A DNA stretch of 64,000 nt. Origin: Deltaproteobacteria bacterium. GTDB taxonomy: Bacteria; Myxococcota_A; UBA9160; PR03. The translations under genes were made by a program, and so were the position numbers. The notes below the pieces were generated by a model. The model worked only from the letters and a program-made list of their open reading frames with translations, made no database searches and was not told where the DNA came from. Below, piece after piece: positions 1-8,474 of this stretch (position 1 is the stretch's first letter; every line of letters starts with the position of its first letter). The stretch is taken from assembly GCA_035063765.1 (NCBI GenBank), contig JAPSFT010000001.1, positions 223,237 to 287,236 on the forward strand. The letters are read 5' to 3'.

Positions 1-587
1 ACGCGGCGTACTGGATCCGCGCTTACGTGCTGAACTACATCATCCGCTCCTGGAGCCTGGTGGGCGTCGGCTCCGGCGCGCTCCGCTCGAAGATGTTCTT
101 CAAGCTCCGCCGCGAGCGGGTGCGGGTCACCAACTTGGTCGGCGAGGGCGAGCTCGCCGATCAAATGCTCGCCGAGCGCTTCAAGCTCCCCGCCGAGCAA
201 GTGAGGGGGATGCTGCGGCGGCTCGAGACGCGTGATCTCTCGCTCGACGCTACCGTGTTCGATGACTCCGCGACGCGCCTGGTCGACACCCTGGCCTCGC
301 CCGAGCTCAGCTCCGAAGAGGCCTCGAGCGCGAGCCAGCTCCGCGATCGGGTGCGCGACACGGTGCGGAGCGCGGTCACCGGCCTCGACGAACGCGAGCG
401 CTTCATCGTCGAGCATCGCCTGATGGCGGACCGCGAGGATGAGCTCTCGCTCGCCGAGATCGGCCGCCGCCTCGGCGTGTCGCGCGAGCGCGCCCGGCAG
501 CTCGAGGCGCGCGCCAAGCGGAAGCTGAAGACGCGCATCGAGGAGCTCTCCGCGGCCTCCGGCGACGACTGGCTGCACGCCGCCTGA
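1..587 (+). CDS. rpoH: RNA polymerase sigma factor, RpoH (sigma-32) type, 3' part
   Basis: The gene enters from the left edge; the reading frame starts at base 3, and the visible part is about 194 codons. The first residues (AAYWIRAYVLNYIIRSW) are the end of sigma region 2 in the form typical of sigma-32 proteins. They are followed by a region-3-like segment ending in a D-L-S-L-D element and by region 4 (LSLAEIGRRLGVSRERARQ), the -35-recognition helix-turn-helix. The family directs core RNA polymerase to heat-shock or, in myxobacteria, stress and developmental promoters; there are often several paralogues, so the exact regulon cannot be told. A GTG at 27 is in frame but lies inside region 2, so it is not the true start. 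Sigma-70 family membership is certain; the RpoH subfamily is likely. Confidence 0.85.
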   Translation, partial: AAYWIRAYVLNYIIRSWSLVGVGSGALRSKMFFKLRRERVRVTNLVGEGELADQMLAERFKLPAEQVRGMLRRLETRDLSLDATVFDDSATRLVDTLASPELSSEEASSASQLRDRVRDTVRSAVTGLDERERFIVEHRLMADREDELSLAEIGRRLGVSRERARQLEARAKRKLKTRIEELSAASGDDWLHAA

Positions 588-678
588 GCGCTCGAGCTCG
601 GGGGGCGGGCCGGCGCGGCCGGCGTCGCGGAGCGCAGCGCTCGCGTCGTCGCCCGCGCCGCTCGCGTCGCCGGCGCGC

Positions 679-707
679 TTGCCGGCGCGGCTCGGACGCC
701 CTAGCCT
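679..707 (+). promoter_or_regulatory. Putative sigma-70-type promoter of rnpB
   Basis: A TTGCCG (679-684) and a TAGCCT (702-707) are separated by exactly 17 bp, and the -10 box ends 5 bases before the predicted 5' end of RNase P RNA. The upstream stretch 588-700 is very G+C-rich with several small inverted repeats and no gene. The boxes match consensus only partly, so the call rests mainly on spacing and position. Confidence 0.45.
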
Positions 708-712
708 GCACG

Positions 713-1100
713 GGTCAGAGCAGCCGAGGCGATCGCTCGGCTCCGTGAGGAGCCGGGAGGAAAGTCCGGGCTCCACAGGGCAGGATGCCGGGTAACGCCC
801 GGTGAGGGTGACCTCGAGGATAGCGCCACAGAAAATGAACCGCCCGACTCGAGCTCCGGCTCGCGCCGGGTAAGGGTGAAAAGGTGGGGTAAGAGCCCAC
901 CGCGTGACCGGTAACGGCCACGGCATGGCAAACCCCATCCGGAGCAAGGCCGCATAGAGGGGCGTTCGAGGGCTGCCCGCCCAAGCCCCAGGGTTGGCCG
1001 CACGAGGCGTTCGGTGACGGGCGCCCCAGATGAATGACCGCCAGCCGCACGGAGGCGACTCCGCGCGACGACAGAACCCGGCTTACCGACCGCTCCGACC
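713..1100 (+). ncRNA. rnpB: RNase P RNA (bacterial type A)
   Basis: This is the catalytic RNA of RNase P, which matures tRNA 5' ends. The universally conserved 5' core GAGGAAAGTCC lies near 757-767, AGATGAATGACC at 1028-1039 and ACAGAACCCGGCTTA at 1071-1085. These are the pieces that build the P4 helix and the catalytic core. The ends were set by the P1 helix: 713-721 pairs with 1092-1100 with a single mismatch. The length of about 388 nt is normal for a type A RNA. A promoter-like pair lies just upstream and a strong stem directly downstream, so it is probably an independent transcription unit. Confidence 0.96.
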
Positions 1101-1101
1101 A

Positions 1102-1129
1102 CCGCCAGCAGGCCTCGGCCTGCTGGCGG
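1102..1129 (+). terminator. Perfect stem-loop downstream of rnpB
   Basis: A 13-bp perfect stem (1102-1114 with 1117-1129) has a 2-nt loop, one base after the end of RNase P RNA and 19 bases before the stop codon of the convergent gene. No T-run follows on the plus strand, so it may work as a bidirectional structural terminator or a 3' RNA-stability element. Confidence 0.6.
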
Positions 1130-1148
1130 CGTCCTATCGCACCCAGGC

Positions 1149-2921
1149 TCACTGCGCGGCGAACACGAACGGGACGTTCACGGTGGTCGAGCCGCTGGAC
1201 GGCGGGAACTGCCAGCCGCGAACCTTCGAGCCAATGCAGCCCGCGAGGCCGTGATACCCCTTCGGATCGCCGCTCGTGCTCACGCTCTGCACCGAGCCGC
1301 TCGGCGCCACCTTGATGGTCACCGACACGCGCGCCGAGGTCGGCGCGTCCTTGTCGCGCGCGTCGAGCGCAGGTTGCCAGCAGCTCCGCCGGACGCTGCT
1401 CGTGTAGCGCGACACGGTCGCCTGGACCTTCGCGCCGTCGAGCGGCTCACCGCTGCTGCCAGCGCCGCTCCCATCGCCGCTCGGGGCCTTCGGCCCGCCT
1501 GGGCCTTGCAGCCCCGACAGCCCGTCGAGCCCGGAGAGACCGGTCGGCTTCGACGACGGGGGCTCGCCGCTCTTGGCCGCCGGCGCGCCCTTCGCCACCA
1601 GCTTGCCACCCGCCCCGGCGGCGGGCGCGCCCGCGTCCTTGTCGTCGCCGGTGGCCGCGGCGGTCGACGCGGCCCCTGGCTCGCCCGGCGTGCCCTTGCT
1701 CCCCGACGCCGGCACCTCCACGTACTTGACGATCTGCTCGGCCGGCTTGTCCTTGTTGAACACGACAAAACCGATGGTGAGCCCGAACAGCAGCGCGACC
1801 GCGACCGCGATCCACGCCGCCGGCGAGGTGCCCCGACGCGGCGGGATGACCGCGTCGAGGTCGAAATCACCGGCCGCCTGCTCGGAGACGACCGCGGCGC
1901 GGCTCGGCTTGAACGGATCGGACAGCGCGCCGACCGCCGCGACCGGAGCGCCGACCGCCGCGACCGCCGCCGGCGGCGCGGCGCTCGCGAGCGGCTCCGG
2001 CGGCAAGCGGGAAGCGCGCGCGCTCGAGAGCCCCTCCTCGACGATGGCGAGGAGCTCCGGGAAGTTCTTGAGCGGCAGCCACTCCTCGAAGCCGTCCCGC
2101 CACACGAGCGACTCCGCCGTCACCGCACCGGAGCCAGCCTTCGAGCGCAGCTCGCTCAGCCGCATCGGGCCCATCGGCACGCCGTTGATCCCGACGTGCC
2201 AGTCCTCGGAGGCCGACGCGAGATCCTCGAGCGCGGTCGACACGGGCGCCGCTCCGACCGCGGCGGCAAAAGCGCCGGCGAGCGCGCCCGCGCCCGCGAT
2301 GATGGTCCGCTCGTCGTCCTCGGCGGCGTAAGCGGCGGCCCCAGGGGTCGCGCTGCGAACGGCGGCCGCCGGCGCAGGCGACGGCGCGACCGCTCGCGCT
2401 CCCGCTGGCGTGCCGGTGCCCGCGGGGGTCGGCGTCGCGCGAGGCGTCGCGCGAGGGACGGCCGCCGGCGCCGGCGAAGCGCCGGCGTGCGACGGGGCCG
2501 GTCGGCGAGGAGGCGGCGCGACCGCGCCCGGGCGCGCGAGCGGCCCCCCGCCGTGCGTAGTCGCGTGCGATGGCGGCGCGCGGAGCGGCGTGGTCGCCGG
2601 ACGCGCGCCGGCGAGCCGCGGCGCTGCTGCACCGAGCGGCGACGAGCCGAGCGGCGCCCGCGCGGGCGGCGGCTTCGCCGCTGACGGCGAGGAGCCCGTC
2701 GCAGGTGGCCGGGGCGAAGGCGGGGCGAGCGCTCCGGCCGAATGGGTGTCGTCCGGGGGCGGCGGCGTCGAGCCGGCCGCGCCGAGCGGAGCCACCTCGC
2801 CGAGCTTGCTGATTCGGATTTCATAGCCGCACTTGCGGCACTTCATGCGAACCGGCTTGCCCGCGATCTTCTCGTCGGCGATCTGGTACTTCGCCTTGCA
2901 GCTGGGACAGAGGAACTTCAT
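1149..2921 (-). CDS. AgmX-like protein: zinc ribbon, GYF domain, TM, AgmX/PglI-type C-terminal tail
   Basis: The 590-aa protein begins with an MJ0042-type zinc ribbon (C5-x2-C8 and C28-x2-C31). A Pro/Ala-rich linker follows, then a GYF_2-like domain around residues 240-295 (HVGINGVPMGPMRLSEL, then W-R-D-G-F-E-E-W). One transmembrane segment lies near 365-390. A second low-complexity linker leads to a TonB-like C-terminal domain (about 495-590) with the R-S-C-W and I-K-V-A-P-S-G-S-V signature. The same order of domains is known for AgmX/GltJ of Myxococcus gliding motility, where the ribbon and GYF face the cytoplasm and the tail spans the periplasm. This paralogue's own role is unknown; many myxobacterial proteins share the tail. 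It is the last gene of a minus-strand series, 194 bp downstream of the MshEN-REC-TPR regulator. Confidence 0.8.
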   Translation of the reverse strand: MKFLCPSCKAKYQIADEKIAGKPVRMKCRKCGYEIRISKLGEVAPLGAAGSTPPPPDDTHSAGALAPPSPRPPATGSSPSAAKPPPARAPLGSSPLGAAAPRLAGARPATTPLRAPPSHATTHGGGPLARPGAVAPPPRRPAPSHAGASPAPAAVPRATPRATPTPAGTGTPAGARAVAPSPAPAAAVRSATPGAAAYAAEDDERTIIAGAGALAGAFAAAVGAAPVSTALEDLASASEDWHVGINGVPMGPMRLSELRSKAGSGAVTAESLVWRDGFEEWLPLKNFPELLAIVEEGLSSARASRLPPEPLASAAPPAAVAAVGAPVAAVGALSDPFKPSRAAVVSEQAAGDFDLDAVIPPRRGTSPAAWIAVAVALLFGLTIGFVVFNKDKPAEQIVKYVEVPASGSKGTPGEPGAASTAAATGDDKDAGAPAAGAGGKLVAKGAPAAKSGEPPSSKPTGLSGLDGLSGLQGPGGPKAPSGDGSGAGSSGEPLDGAKVQATVSRYTSSVRRSCWQPALDARDKDAPTSARVSVTIKVAPSGSVQSVSTSGDPKGYHGLAGCIGSKVRGWQFPPSSGSTTVNVPFVFAAQ

Positions 2922-3115
2922 TCAGCTGTAGCCCAGGTCGCCGAGGCAGCGGTGGGTCCGGGGAGAATAGCGCGAGCCTCCCTCGGGCGCGAAAGGTCTT
3001 TCGCTGACTCGGCCTCCGAAAGCAGCAAAAACGCGCGGCCCGACCGCTCGGCCATCCGCTCGATTCGGCCCGAGGGCTCGCGCCATCGCGCGATGCGTCC
3101 CTCTCACCCGGCGAG

Positions 3116-4621
3116 TCACAGGAGCTTCAAGAGGTGCTGGCGGATGGACGTCTTGGTCGGCTCGTCCGGGGCGAGCCCGAGCGCGCGCTCCCACATCTCC
3201 GCGGCCTTGTTTCTGAAGCCAGCCTTCTGATAGAGGATCGCCAGGTTCTTCACCGCAGGGAAGTGGCGGGCGTTGATCTCGACCGCCGCCTCGAGCTCGC
3301 TGATGGACTCGTACACGAGGCCCTTCTTGCCGTAGAGGAGCCCCAAGTGAAAGTGTAGCCGGTAAGCCAGCGGATCGATGCCGATCCCCCGGCGGAGGTG
3401 TTCGATGGCGTCGTCGATCCGGCCCGCCCGGTAGGCCGCGACGCCCGCTTCGAGCGCCTTCTCGGCGTCGCCGGAGCTCTCGCGAACTCGCTCGCTGTCG
3501 ATTTGCTCGCGGTCCTCGGCGAGGCACGCCTCCACCGCCTGCATCACCTCGGCGATTCGGAAGGGCTTCTCGATGTAGAAGTCGACCCCGCAGCTTTGCT
3601 TCAAGTCCTCGGCGTAGCGCCAGCCGCGATAGACGGCGCTCACCATGATGATGGGGATGTGCCCGTAGCGCGTGCTGTTCTTGATCCGACGCGCGATGTC
3701 GAACCCGTGGACCTCGGGGAGCATCGCGTCGAGCACGATGAGGTCGGGCGAGTGCTCCTTCACCATCCGGAGCGCCATGAGTCCGCGATCGGCCTCGTGG
3801 ACCCGATAGCCGCGCCCGGTGAGCAGGCGCTTCAACATCTTCCGGATGTCGGCCTCGTCATCGACCACCAGGATGGTGCGCGCCCCTTCCTCGGGTGGCG
3901 TGCTCTCGAGCGCGTGCTCCGGCAGATCCGTCACCACGCTGAGCTCGCTCGACAGCTCCTCGAAATCGGCCGCGGAGAGCTCGTCGGCGTGCGCGGCGCC
4001 GCCGACCGCGTCGTCGACCACGATGCCCGGCGCCTCCAAGCCCTGGTCTTCGTCCGCGCCGGCGCCCGGGAGCTCCGACGGCTCACGCCGGGCGTCGAGG
4101 GGGGACGCTTCACCATCCGCCAAGAGCCCGACCTTGCGTAACACCTCCGGCGGGCAGCGCGGCCCGACGTAGTACGCCTCGCCGCGCACCTTGCTCGTAT
4201 ACGCCTCCTCGATCACTCGGCCGAGCACCGTCTCGAGGGCGACGTAGGGGTACACCTTCTTGCCGGTCACGAACTCGAGCTCGTCGATGACCTTCCGTTC
4301 GCGCGGGTTGGCCATGGCGATGAACAGTCGATCATCGCGCGCCAAGACCGGGAGGATGAGGTGCTTCTCGGCGATCTCGCGAGGCAGGAGCTCGAGATCC
4401 TCGAGGCGCAGGCAGATCTGCCCGAGGTCGATGCCGGGGATGCCGTGTTGCTCGCTGAGCGCCTTCAGCGCGGCCACGTCGCTGATGGTCCCCTGTTCCA
4501 TCAACCGCGAGGCGAGCCGATGCCCTCCCTTCTCCGCGAGCGCCTTGTCGAGCTCGGCCGGGGAGAGCGCCCGCTGCTGGAGGAGGATCCTCCCGATCTG
4601 CTTCTTCGGCCCCTGGCTCAT
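3116..4621 (-). CDS. MshEN-REC-TPR response regulator
   Basis: The 501-aa protein has three parts. Residues 1-145 are a type II secretion GspE N-terminal (MshEN) domain. The second half of its repeat (RLASRLMEQ, then A-L-K-A-L-S-E-Q) resembles the c-di-GMP-binding motif of this family. After an acidic linker, residues 248-368 form a receiver domain with D254/D255, phosphoacceptor D298 (LIVLDAMLPEVHGFD) and K352. Residues 385-490 are TPR repeats. There is no DNA-binding or enzymatic output domain, so signalling probably goes through protein contacts made by the TPR part. The start is supported by GGGAAG just upstream. It is co-directional with tgt (95-bp gap) and the AgmX-like gene. A link to polarity or motility is inference. 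Confidence 0.85.
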   Translation of the reverse strand: MSQGPKKQIGRILLQQRALSPAELDKALAEKGGHRLASRLMEQGTISDVAALKALSEQHGIPGIDLGQICLRLEDLELLPREIAEKHLILPVLARDDRLFIAMANPRERKVIDELEFVTGKKVYPYVALETVLGRVIEEAYTSKVRGEAYYVGPRCPPEVLRKVGLLADGEASPLDARREPSELPGAGADEDQGLEAPGIVVDDAVGGAAHADELSAADFEELSSELSVVTDLPEHALESTPPEEGARTILVVDDEADIRKMLKRLLTGRGYRVHEADRGLMALRMVKEHSPDLIVLDAMLPEVHGFDIARRIKNSTRYGHIPIIMVSAVYRGWRYAEDLKQSCGVDFYIEKPFRIAEVMQAVEACLAEDREQIDSERVRESSGDAEKALEAGVAAYRAGRIDDAIEHLRRGIGIDPLAYRLHFHLGLLYGKKGLVYESISELEAAVEINARHFPAVKNLAILYQKAGFRNKAAEMWERALGLAPDEPTKTSIRQHLLKLL

Positions 4622-4716
4622 GAGCTTCCCAGATTATCCCACGGCCCGCCGCCGGGCGGCCCGGGATTTCGCCGATCGTGGAAATCGGCCCGGCGCGGGC
4701 GCCGTCCCCGGCGCGC

Positions 4717-5811
4717 TCAGGCGGAGCCGCATGCCTCTTTGGCCCAGCTCGCGTAGCGCCCTTCCCTGATGGCCTCGCGCGCCTCGGCGACGAGCCGCTC
4801 GTAAAACCAGAGGTTATGCTCCGAGAGGAGCCGATGCGCGAGGATCTCCCCGGCCATGAAGAGGTGGCGGAGGTAGGCCCGGCTGACGCCGCCGCGGCAC
4901 GCCGGGCATGGGCAGTTCGGATCGAGCGGGCGGAGATCCTCCCGATAGCGGGCGTTCTTGATGACCAGCTTCCCACCCGGCACGAACGCCTGTCCGTTGC
5001 GAGCGTTTCGGGTCGGCATCACGCAGTCGAAGACGTCGACGCCGCAGCCGATCGCGAAGACGAGATCGGCCGGGGTCCCGACCCCCATCAGATACCGCGG
5101 CCGGAGCGGGTCGACGCGAGGGGCGACCACCTCCAGCGCCGCGCGCATCTCGGCGATCGGCTCGCCGACGCTGAAGCCTCCGAGCGCGAGCCCATCGAGC
5201 GGCAGCCGCGCGAGCGCCTCGGCGTGAGCGGTGCGGAGCTCCGGATCGGTCCCGCCTTGAATGATACCGAACACGGCCTGCCCGGGCGCACGCGCCGCGA
5301 GGCACCGCTCCGCCCAGCGGGTCGTGCGCTCTACCGCCTGCACGAGCGCCGAGCGCGGAGCGCCGCCGGGCGGGCAGACGTCGAGCTGCATCGCGATGTC
5401 GGAGCCGAGGAGGCCTTGCACCCGCATGCTCTCCTCGGGGGACAAGAGCCGCCGCGCGCCGTCGAGGTGCGAGGAGAACTCGAAGCCGTCTTCGCCGAGC
5501 CGCGCGCGCGCCGAGAGCGAGAACGCCTGAAAACCGCCGGAGTCGGTGGCGATCGCGTGCGGCCACCCGGAGAACGCGTGGAGCCCGCCGTGGGCGCTCA
5601 CCACCTCGGGCCCGGGCCGGAGCCAGAGGTGGTACGTGTTCATGATCACCATCCGGGCGCCGGTGGCGCTGACCTCGGCTGGCGTCAGGGCCTTCACCGC
5701 TGCCTGCGTGCCGACCGGCATGAACGCTGGCGTCGGGACCTCGCCGTGCGCGGTGCGGAGCGCGCCGGCCCGCGCCTCGCCCGAGCGCGCCTCGACCGAA
5801 AACGCGATCAT
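4717..5811 (-). CDS. tgt: Queuine/preQ1 tRNA-ribosyltransferase
   Basis: This enzyme exchanges guanine-34 of tRNAs with GUN anticodons for preQ1. Family marks include general acid/base D90 (ATDSGGFQAFSL), the nucleophile region VDVFDCVMPTRNARNG and the zinc site C-x-C-x2-C (CPCPAC) with a downstream His. The 364-aa length is normal. I chose the ATG at 5811 because it overlaps the queA stop as ATGA and leads directly into MIAFSVEA; an ATG at 5832 would add seven residues inside queA. With queA immediately upstream it forms a translationally coupled queuosine pair. Confidence 0.96.
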   Translation of the reverse strand: MIAFSVEARSGEARAGALRTAHGEVPTPAFMPVGTQAAVKALTPAEVSATGARMVIMNTYHLWLRPGPEVVSAHGGLHAFSGWPHAIATDSGGFQAFSLSARARLGEDGFEFSSHLDGARRLLSPEESMRVQGLLGSDIAMQLDVCPPGGAPRSALVQAVERTTRWAERCLAARAPGQAVFGIIQGGTDPELRTAHAEALARLPLDGLALGGFSVGEPIAEMRAALEVVAPRVDPLRPRYLMGVGTPADLVFAIGCGVDVFDCVMPTRNARNGQAFVPGGKLVIKNARYREDLRPLDPNCPCPACRGGVSRAYLRHLFMAGEILAHRLLSEHNLWFYERLVAEAREAIREGRYASWAKEACGSA

Positions 5812-6857
5812 CGCGTACGCTCCGGGATCCACATGGCGTCACCATACGACAGGAAGCGGTAGCGCTCGCTGACCGCGACGCGATAGGCGTCGAGGGTACG
5901 CTCGAGGCCGGCGAACGCGGCCACCAGCGCGAGCAAGGTGCTGCGGGGCATGTGGAAGTTGGTGAGGAGCCCGTCGACCACGCCGAACGAGTATCCGGGC
6001 TGGATGAGCAGGCTCGTCTCTCCGCGGGTCGCTCGAAGATACCCGTGCCGCGCGGGATCGCGGGAGCTCTCGAGCGCGCGGACCACGGTCGTGCCGACCG
6101 CGATGACCGGTGCGCCGCGGCCGCGAGCGCGCGCCACGGCGTCCACGACCGCTTCGCCGACCTCCAGCTCTTCGGAGTGCATCGGGTGCGCGTCGAGGTC
6201 CTCTGCGGTCACCGGGCGAAAGGTGCCGAGGCCCACGTGGAGGAGGAGCCTCGCGACCTCGACGCCGCGGGCGCGGAGCACGTCGAGCGCGGCCTGGGTG
6301 AGGTGCAGCCCGGCGGTGGGCGCGGCCACCGAGCCGAGCTCGCGAGCGAAGACGGTCTGGTATCGTTCCCGGTCGAGCGCGTCGTCGTCGCGGCGAAGAT
6401 ACGGGGGGATGGGCACGTGTCCGTGCTCTTCGAGCGCGGCGTCGACGCTCCCGCCGGCAGACACCTCCACTTCGAGGGCGCCGTCCGCGTCGTCTCGCCC
6501 GCGCACCTCGATGCTGAGCGCCCCCGCGTCGATCACGCTCCCCGGGCGGAGCGGCTTGCTCGCGCGCCCGAGCGCGAGCCACCGCTCCTTGTGCCCCGGC
6601 TCGGAGAGCCGGCGGAGCAGCAAGAGCTCGGCTCGCCCGCCGGTGCCTCGACGGGTCCCGAAGAGCCGCGCCTTCCGCACCCGCGTCTCGTTCAGCACGA
6701 CCAGCGCGCCCTCGGGGACCAGCGCCGCCCACTCGTCCACGCGGCGGTGCGCGAGCGTCGCTCCCACCACCATGAGGCGGGCGCCGTCGCGGCGCTCGAG
6801 CGGCCGCGACGCGATGAGCGTCTCGGGGAGCGCGTAGTCGAGCAGCGACGTCCTCAC
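5808..6857 (-). CDS. queA: S-adenosylmethionine:tRNA ribosyltransferase-isomerase
   Basis: QueA transfers and isomerises the ribosyl group of SAM onto preQ1-34 to give epoxyqueuosine. The family N-terminus is plain: RTSLLDYALPETLIA followed by R-P-L-E-R-R-D-G-A-R-L. The protein also carries VAAPTAGLHLT and, near the end, LLTNFHMPRSTLL. The frame stays open upstream to 7010 and would run into the upstream regulator, but homologues begin at the LDY-ALP motif. I therefore place the start at the GTG at 6855-6857, giving 349 aa, the usual size. It ends in an ATGA overlap with tgt. Confidence 0.95.
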   Translation of the reverse strand: MRTSLLDYALPETLIASRPLERRDGARLMVVGATLAHRRVDEWAALVPEGALVVLNETRVRKARLFGTRRGTGGRAELLLLRRLSEPGHKERWLALGRASKPLRPGSVIDAGALSIEVRGRDDADGALEVEVSAGGSVDAALEEHGHVPIPPYLRRDDDALDRERYQTVFARELGSVAAPTAGLHLTQAALDVLRARGVEVARLLLHVGLGTFRPVTAEDLDAHPMHSEELEVGEAVVDAVARARGRGAPVIAVGTTVVRALESSRDPARHGYLRATRGETSLLIQPGYSFGVVDGLLTNFHMPRSTLLALVAAFAGLERTLDAYRVAVSERYRFLSYGDAMWIPERTR

Positions 6858-6964
6858 CGCGCGCGCCGCTCCGTTCGGCGAGCGCGCGCGGACCACCCGG
6901 CCGCACCAGCGCGCGGGCGTCGCTTCGGTAAGATTCCGCGCCGTCTCGACAAGAAGGACCCGGC

Positions 6965-8314
6965 TCAGCGGTTGTCGAAGGAGATCCCGAGGCGGGTCAT
7001 CTTGCGCCACAGCGTCGTGGGGCTGATGTCGAGCGCCTCGGCGGCGCGCTCCCGGCTCCCGTCGCTCGCGCGGAGCGCCGACTCGACCGCCTCGCGCTCG
7101 GCGTCGTCGACGATGTCGGCGAGGGTCCGCCCGCTCGCGGGAGAGGGGCCGCGCGGCGCCTGCGGCAAGATGTCGTCGACCGTGATGAGCCCGCCGGTCG
7201 ACAGCGCAGTCGCCTGCTCCATCATGTTCTCGAGCTCGCGGACGTTGCCCGGGAACTCGTAGCTGGTGAGCCGGTCCATCACGCCGTCGGCGACCCGCAC
7301 GCGAACCCCCATCTTGCGGCCATACTTCTCCAAGAAGAACCCCGCGAGGAGCGGGATGTCCTCCGGGCGCTCGCGGAGCGGCGGCAAGTGAAAGCGCGCC
7401 ACGTTCAGGCGGTAGTAGAGGTCCTGACGGAAGCGGCGCTCCTCGACCGCGCGCGCCAGATCCACGTTGGTGGCGGTGATCACGCGGATGTCGACGTGGC
7501 TCGGCTTGTTCTCACCGACCCGGCGCACCTCGCCATCTTGTATGGCGCGGAGGAGCTTCGCCTGGAAGGGCGGCGTAGTCTCCGCGATCTCGTCGAAGAA
7601 GAACGTCCCGCCGTCCGCCTCCTCGAACATGCCACGCCGAGCCGTGGCGGCCCCGGTGAAGGCGCCGCGCGCGTGACCGAAGAGCTCGCTCTCGAGCAAC
7701 GTCTCGGTGATGGCCGCGCAGTTCACCGTCACGAAGGGGCGATCGGCGCGCTTGCTGTTGGCGTGCACCGCGCGCGCGATGAGCTCCTTGCCCGTCCCGC
7801 TCTCGCCCGTGATGAGCACGTTGGCGTCGGTGGGCGCGATCTTCACCACCCGGGTCAGGATGTTGCTCATCGCTTGCGAGCGCCCGATGATGTTGTCGAA
7901 GTGGTAGCGCTCCTTGAACTCGCGGGCGAACGCCTGCACTTGGCCGTGCAGCTTGCGGCTCTCGAGCGCCTTCGACACCTTGACGATGAGCTCCTGCTCG
8001 GTGAACGGCTTCTGGATGTAGTCGAAGGCGCCGAGCCGCATCGCCTCGACCGCGCTCTCGATGGTGCCGTAGGCGGTCATCACGATGACCTCGGTCATCG
8101 GCTGTGCCTCCTTGATGGCGCGGAGCACCTCGATGCCGTCGTCGGCACCCATCCGCAGATCGGTGATGACGACGTCATAGGCGCCGGTGGCGCCGAGATC
8201 CTTGCCTTGAGAACCCTCGGCGGCCTCGTCGACCTCGAACCCGCTGCCGCGAAGCATCATCGCGAGCGTGGTGCGCATGTTGCGCTGGTCATCGACGACG
8301 AGGATCTTGCCCAT
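6965..8314 (-). CDS. Sigma54-dependent response regulator (NtrC family)
   Basis: The 449-aa protein has a receiver domain (phosphoacceptor D52, K102), an AAA+ domain and a Fis-type helix-turn-helix at about 418-445. The AAA+ part shows Walker A GESGTGKE (170-177), the sigma54-contact loop GAFTGA (217-222) and Walker B FFFDEI (238-243). It should remodel sigma54 polymerase at enhancer-dependent promoters after phosphorylation. No partner histidine kinase is encoded in the window, so the signal is unknown. The start ATG at 8314 begins the MGKILVVDD receiver strand and has GGGAAG upstream; a longer frame to 8362 has no family support. The queA gene follows 107 bp downstream. Confidence 0.94.
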   Translation of the reverse strand: MGKILVVDDQRNMRTTLAMMLRGSGFEVDEAAEGSQGKDLGATGAYDVVITDLRMGADDGIEVLRAIKEAQPMTEVIVMTAYGTIESAVEAMRLGAFDYIQKPFTEQELIVKVSKALESRKLHGQVQAFAREFKERYHFDNIIGRSQAMSNILTRVVKIAPTDANVLITGESGTGKELIARAVHANSKRADRPFVTVNCAAITETLLESELFGHARGAFTGAATARRGMFEEADGGTFFFDEIAETTPPFQAKLLRAIQDGEVRRVGENKPSHVDIRVITATNVDLARAVEERRFRQDLYYRLNVARFHLPPLRERPEDIPLLAGFFLEKYGRKMGVRVRVADGVMDRLTSYEFPGNVRELENMMEQATALSTGGLITVDDILPQAPRGPSPASGRTLADIVDDAEREAVESALRASDGSRERAAEALDISPTTLWRKMTRLGISFDNR

Positions 8315-8420
8315 GCTGTCTTCCCATACCCCGGTCTGCGAGCGCGCTTCACCCGAGCGCACGACGATGGCTTCTTGCCCGTGACCTCTCTCCTCTTGCG
8401 CGTCTGCGCCAGCCCGACCC

Positions 8421-8456
8421 GCCGGCTCTAGACCTTACCCTAGGTCCATCGCCGGC
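8421..8456 (-). terminator. Candidate hairpin downstream of the TPR/PEGA gene
   Basis: The arms gccggc (8421-8426 and 8451-8456) enclose an inner 5-bp pair gacct/aggtc (8431-8435 with 8442-8446). It sits 18 bases beyond the stop of the minus-strand TPR/PEGA gene, in the 160-bp gap before the sigma54 regulator. There is no T-run, so this is a weak call. Confidence 0.35.
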
Positions 8457-8474
8457 GGACTTCCACCCCTGCTC

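Noticed and set aside
1251..2684. 477-codon plus-strand frame opposite the AgmX-like gene
   Set aside because: It is an Arg-rich shadow without domain features; the minus strand carries zinc ribbon, GYF and tail domains.
2922..3115. T5 run and inverted bases after the MshEN-REC-TPR gene as an intrinsic terminator; TATTCT as promoter for the AgmX-like gene
   Set aside because: The candidate stem is only about 4 bp, and the promoter boxes are 19 bp apart, so neither is supportable.
4633..4638. GATAAT -10-like box just before the MshEN-REC-TPR start
   Set aside because: It lies too close to the ATG to leave a leader, and no -35 box is found at normal spacing.
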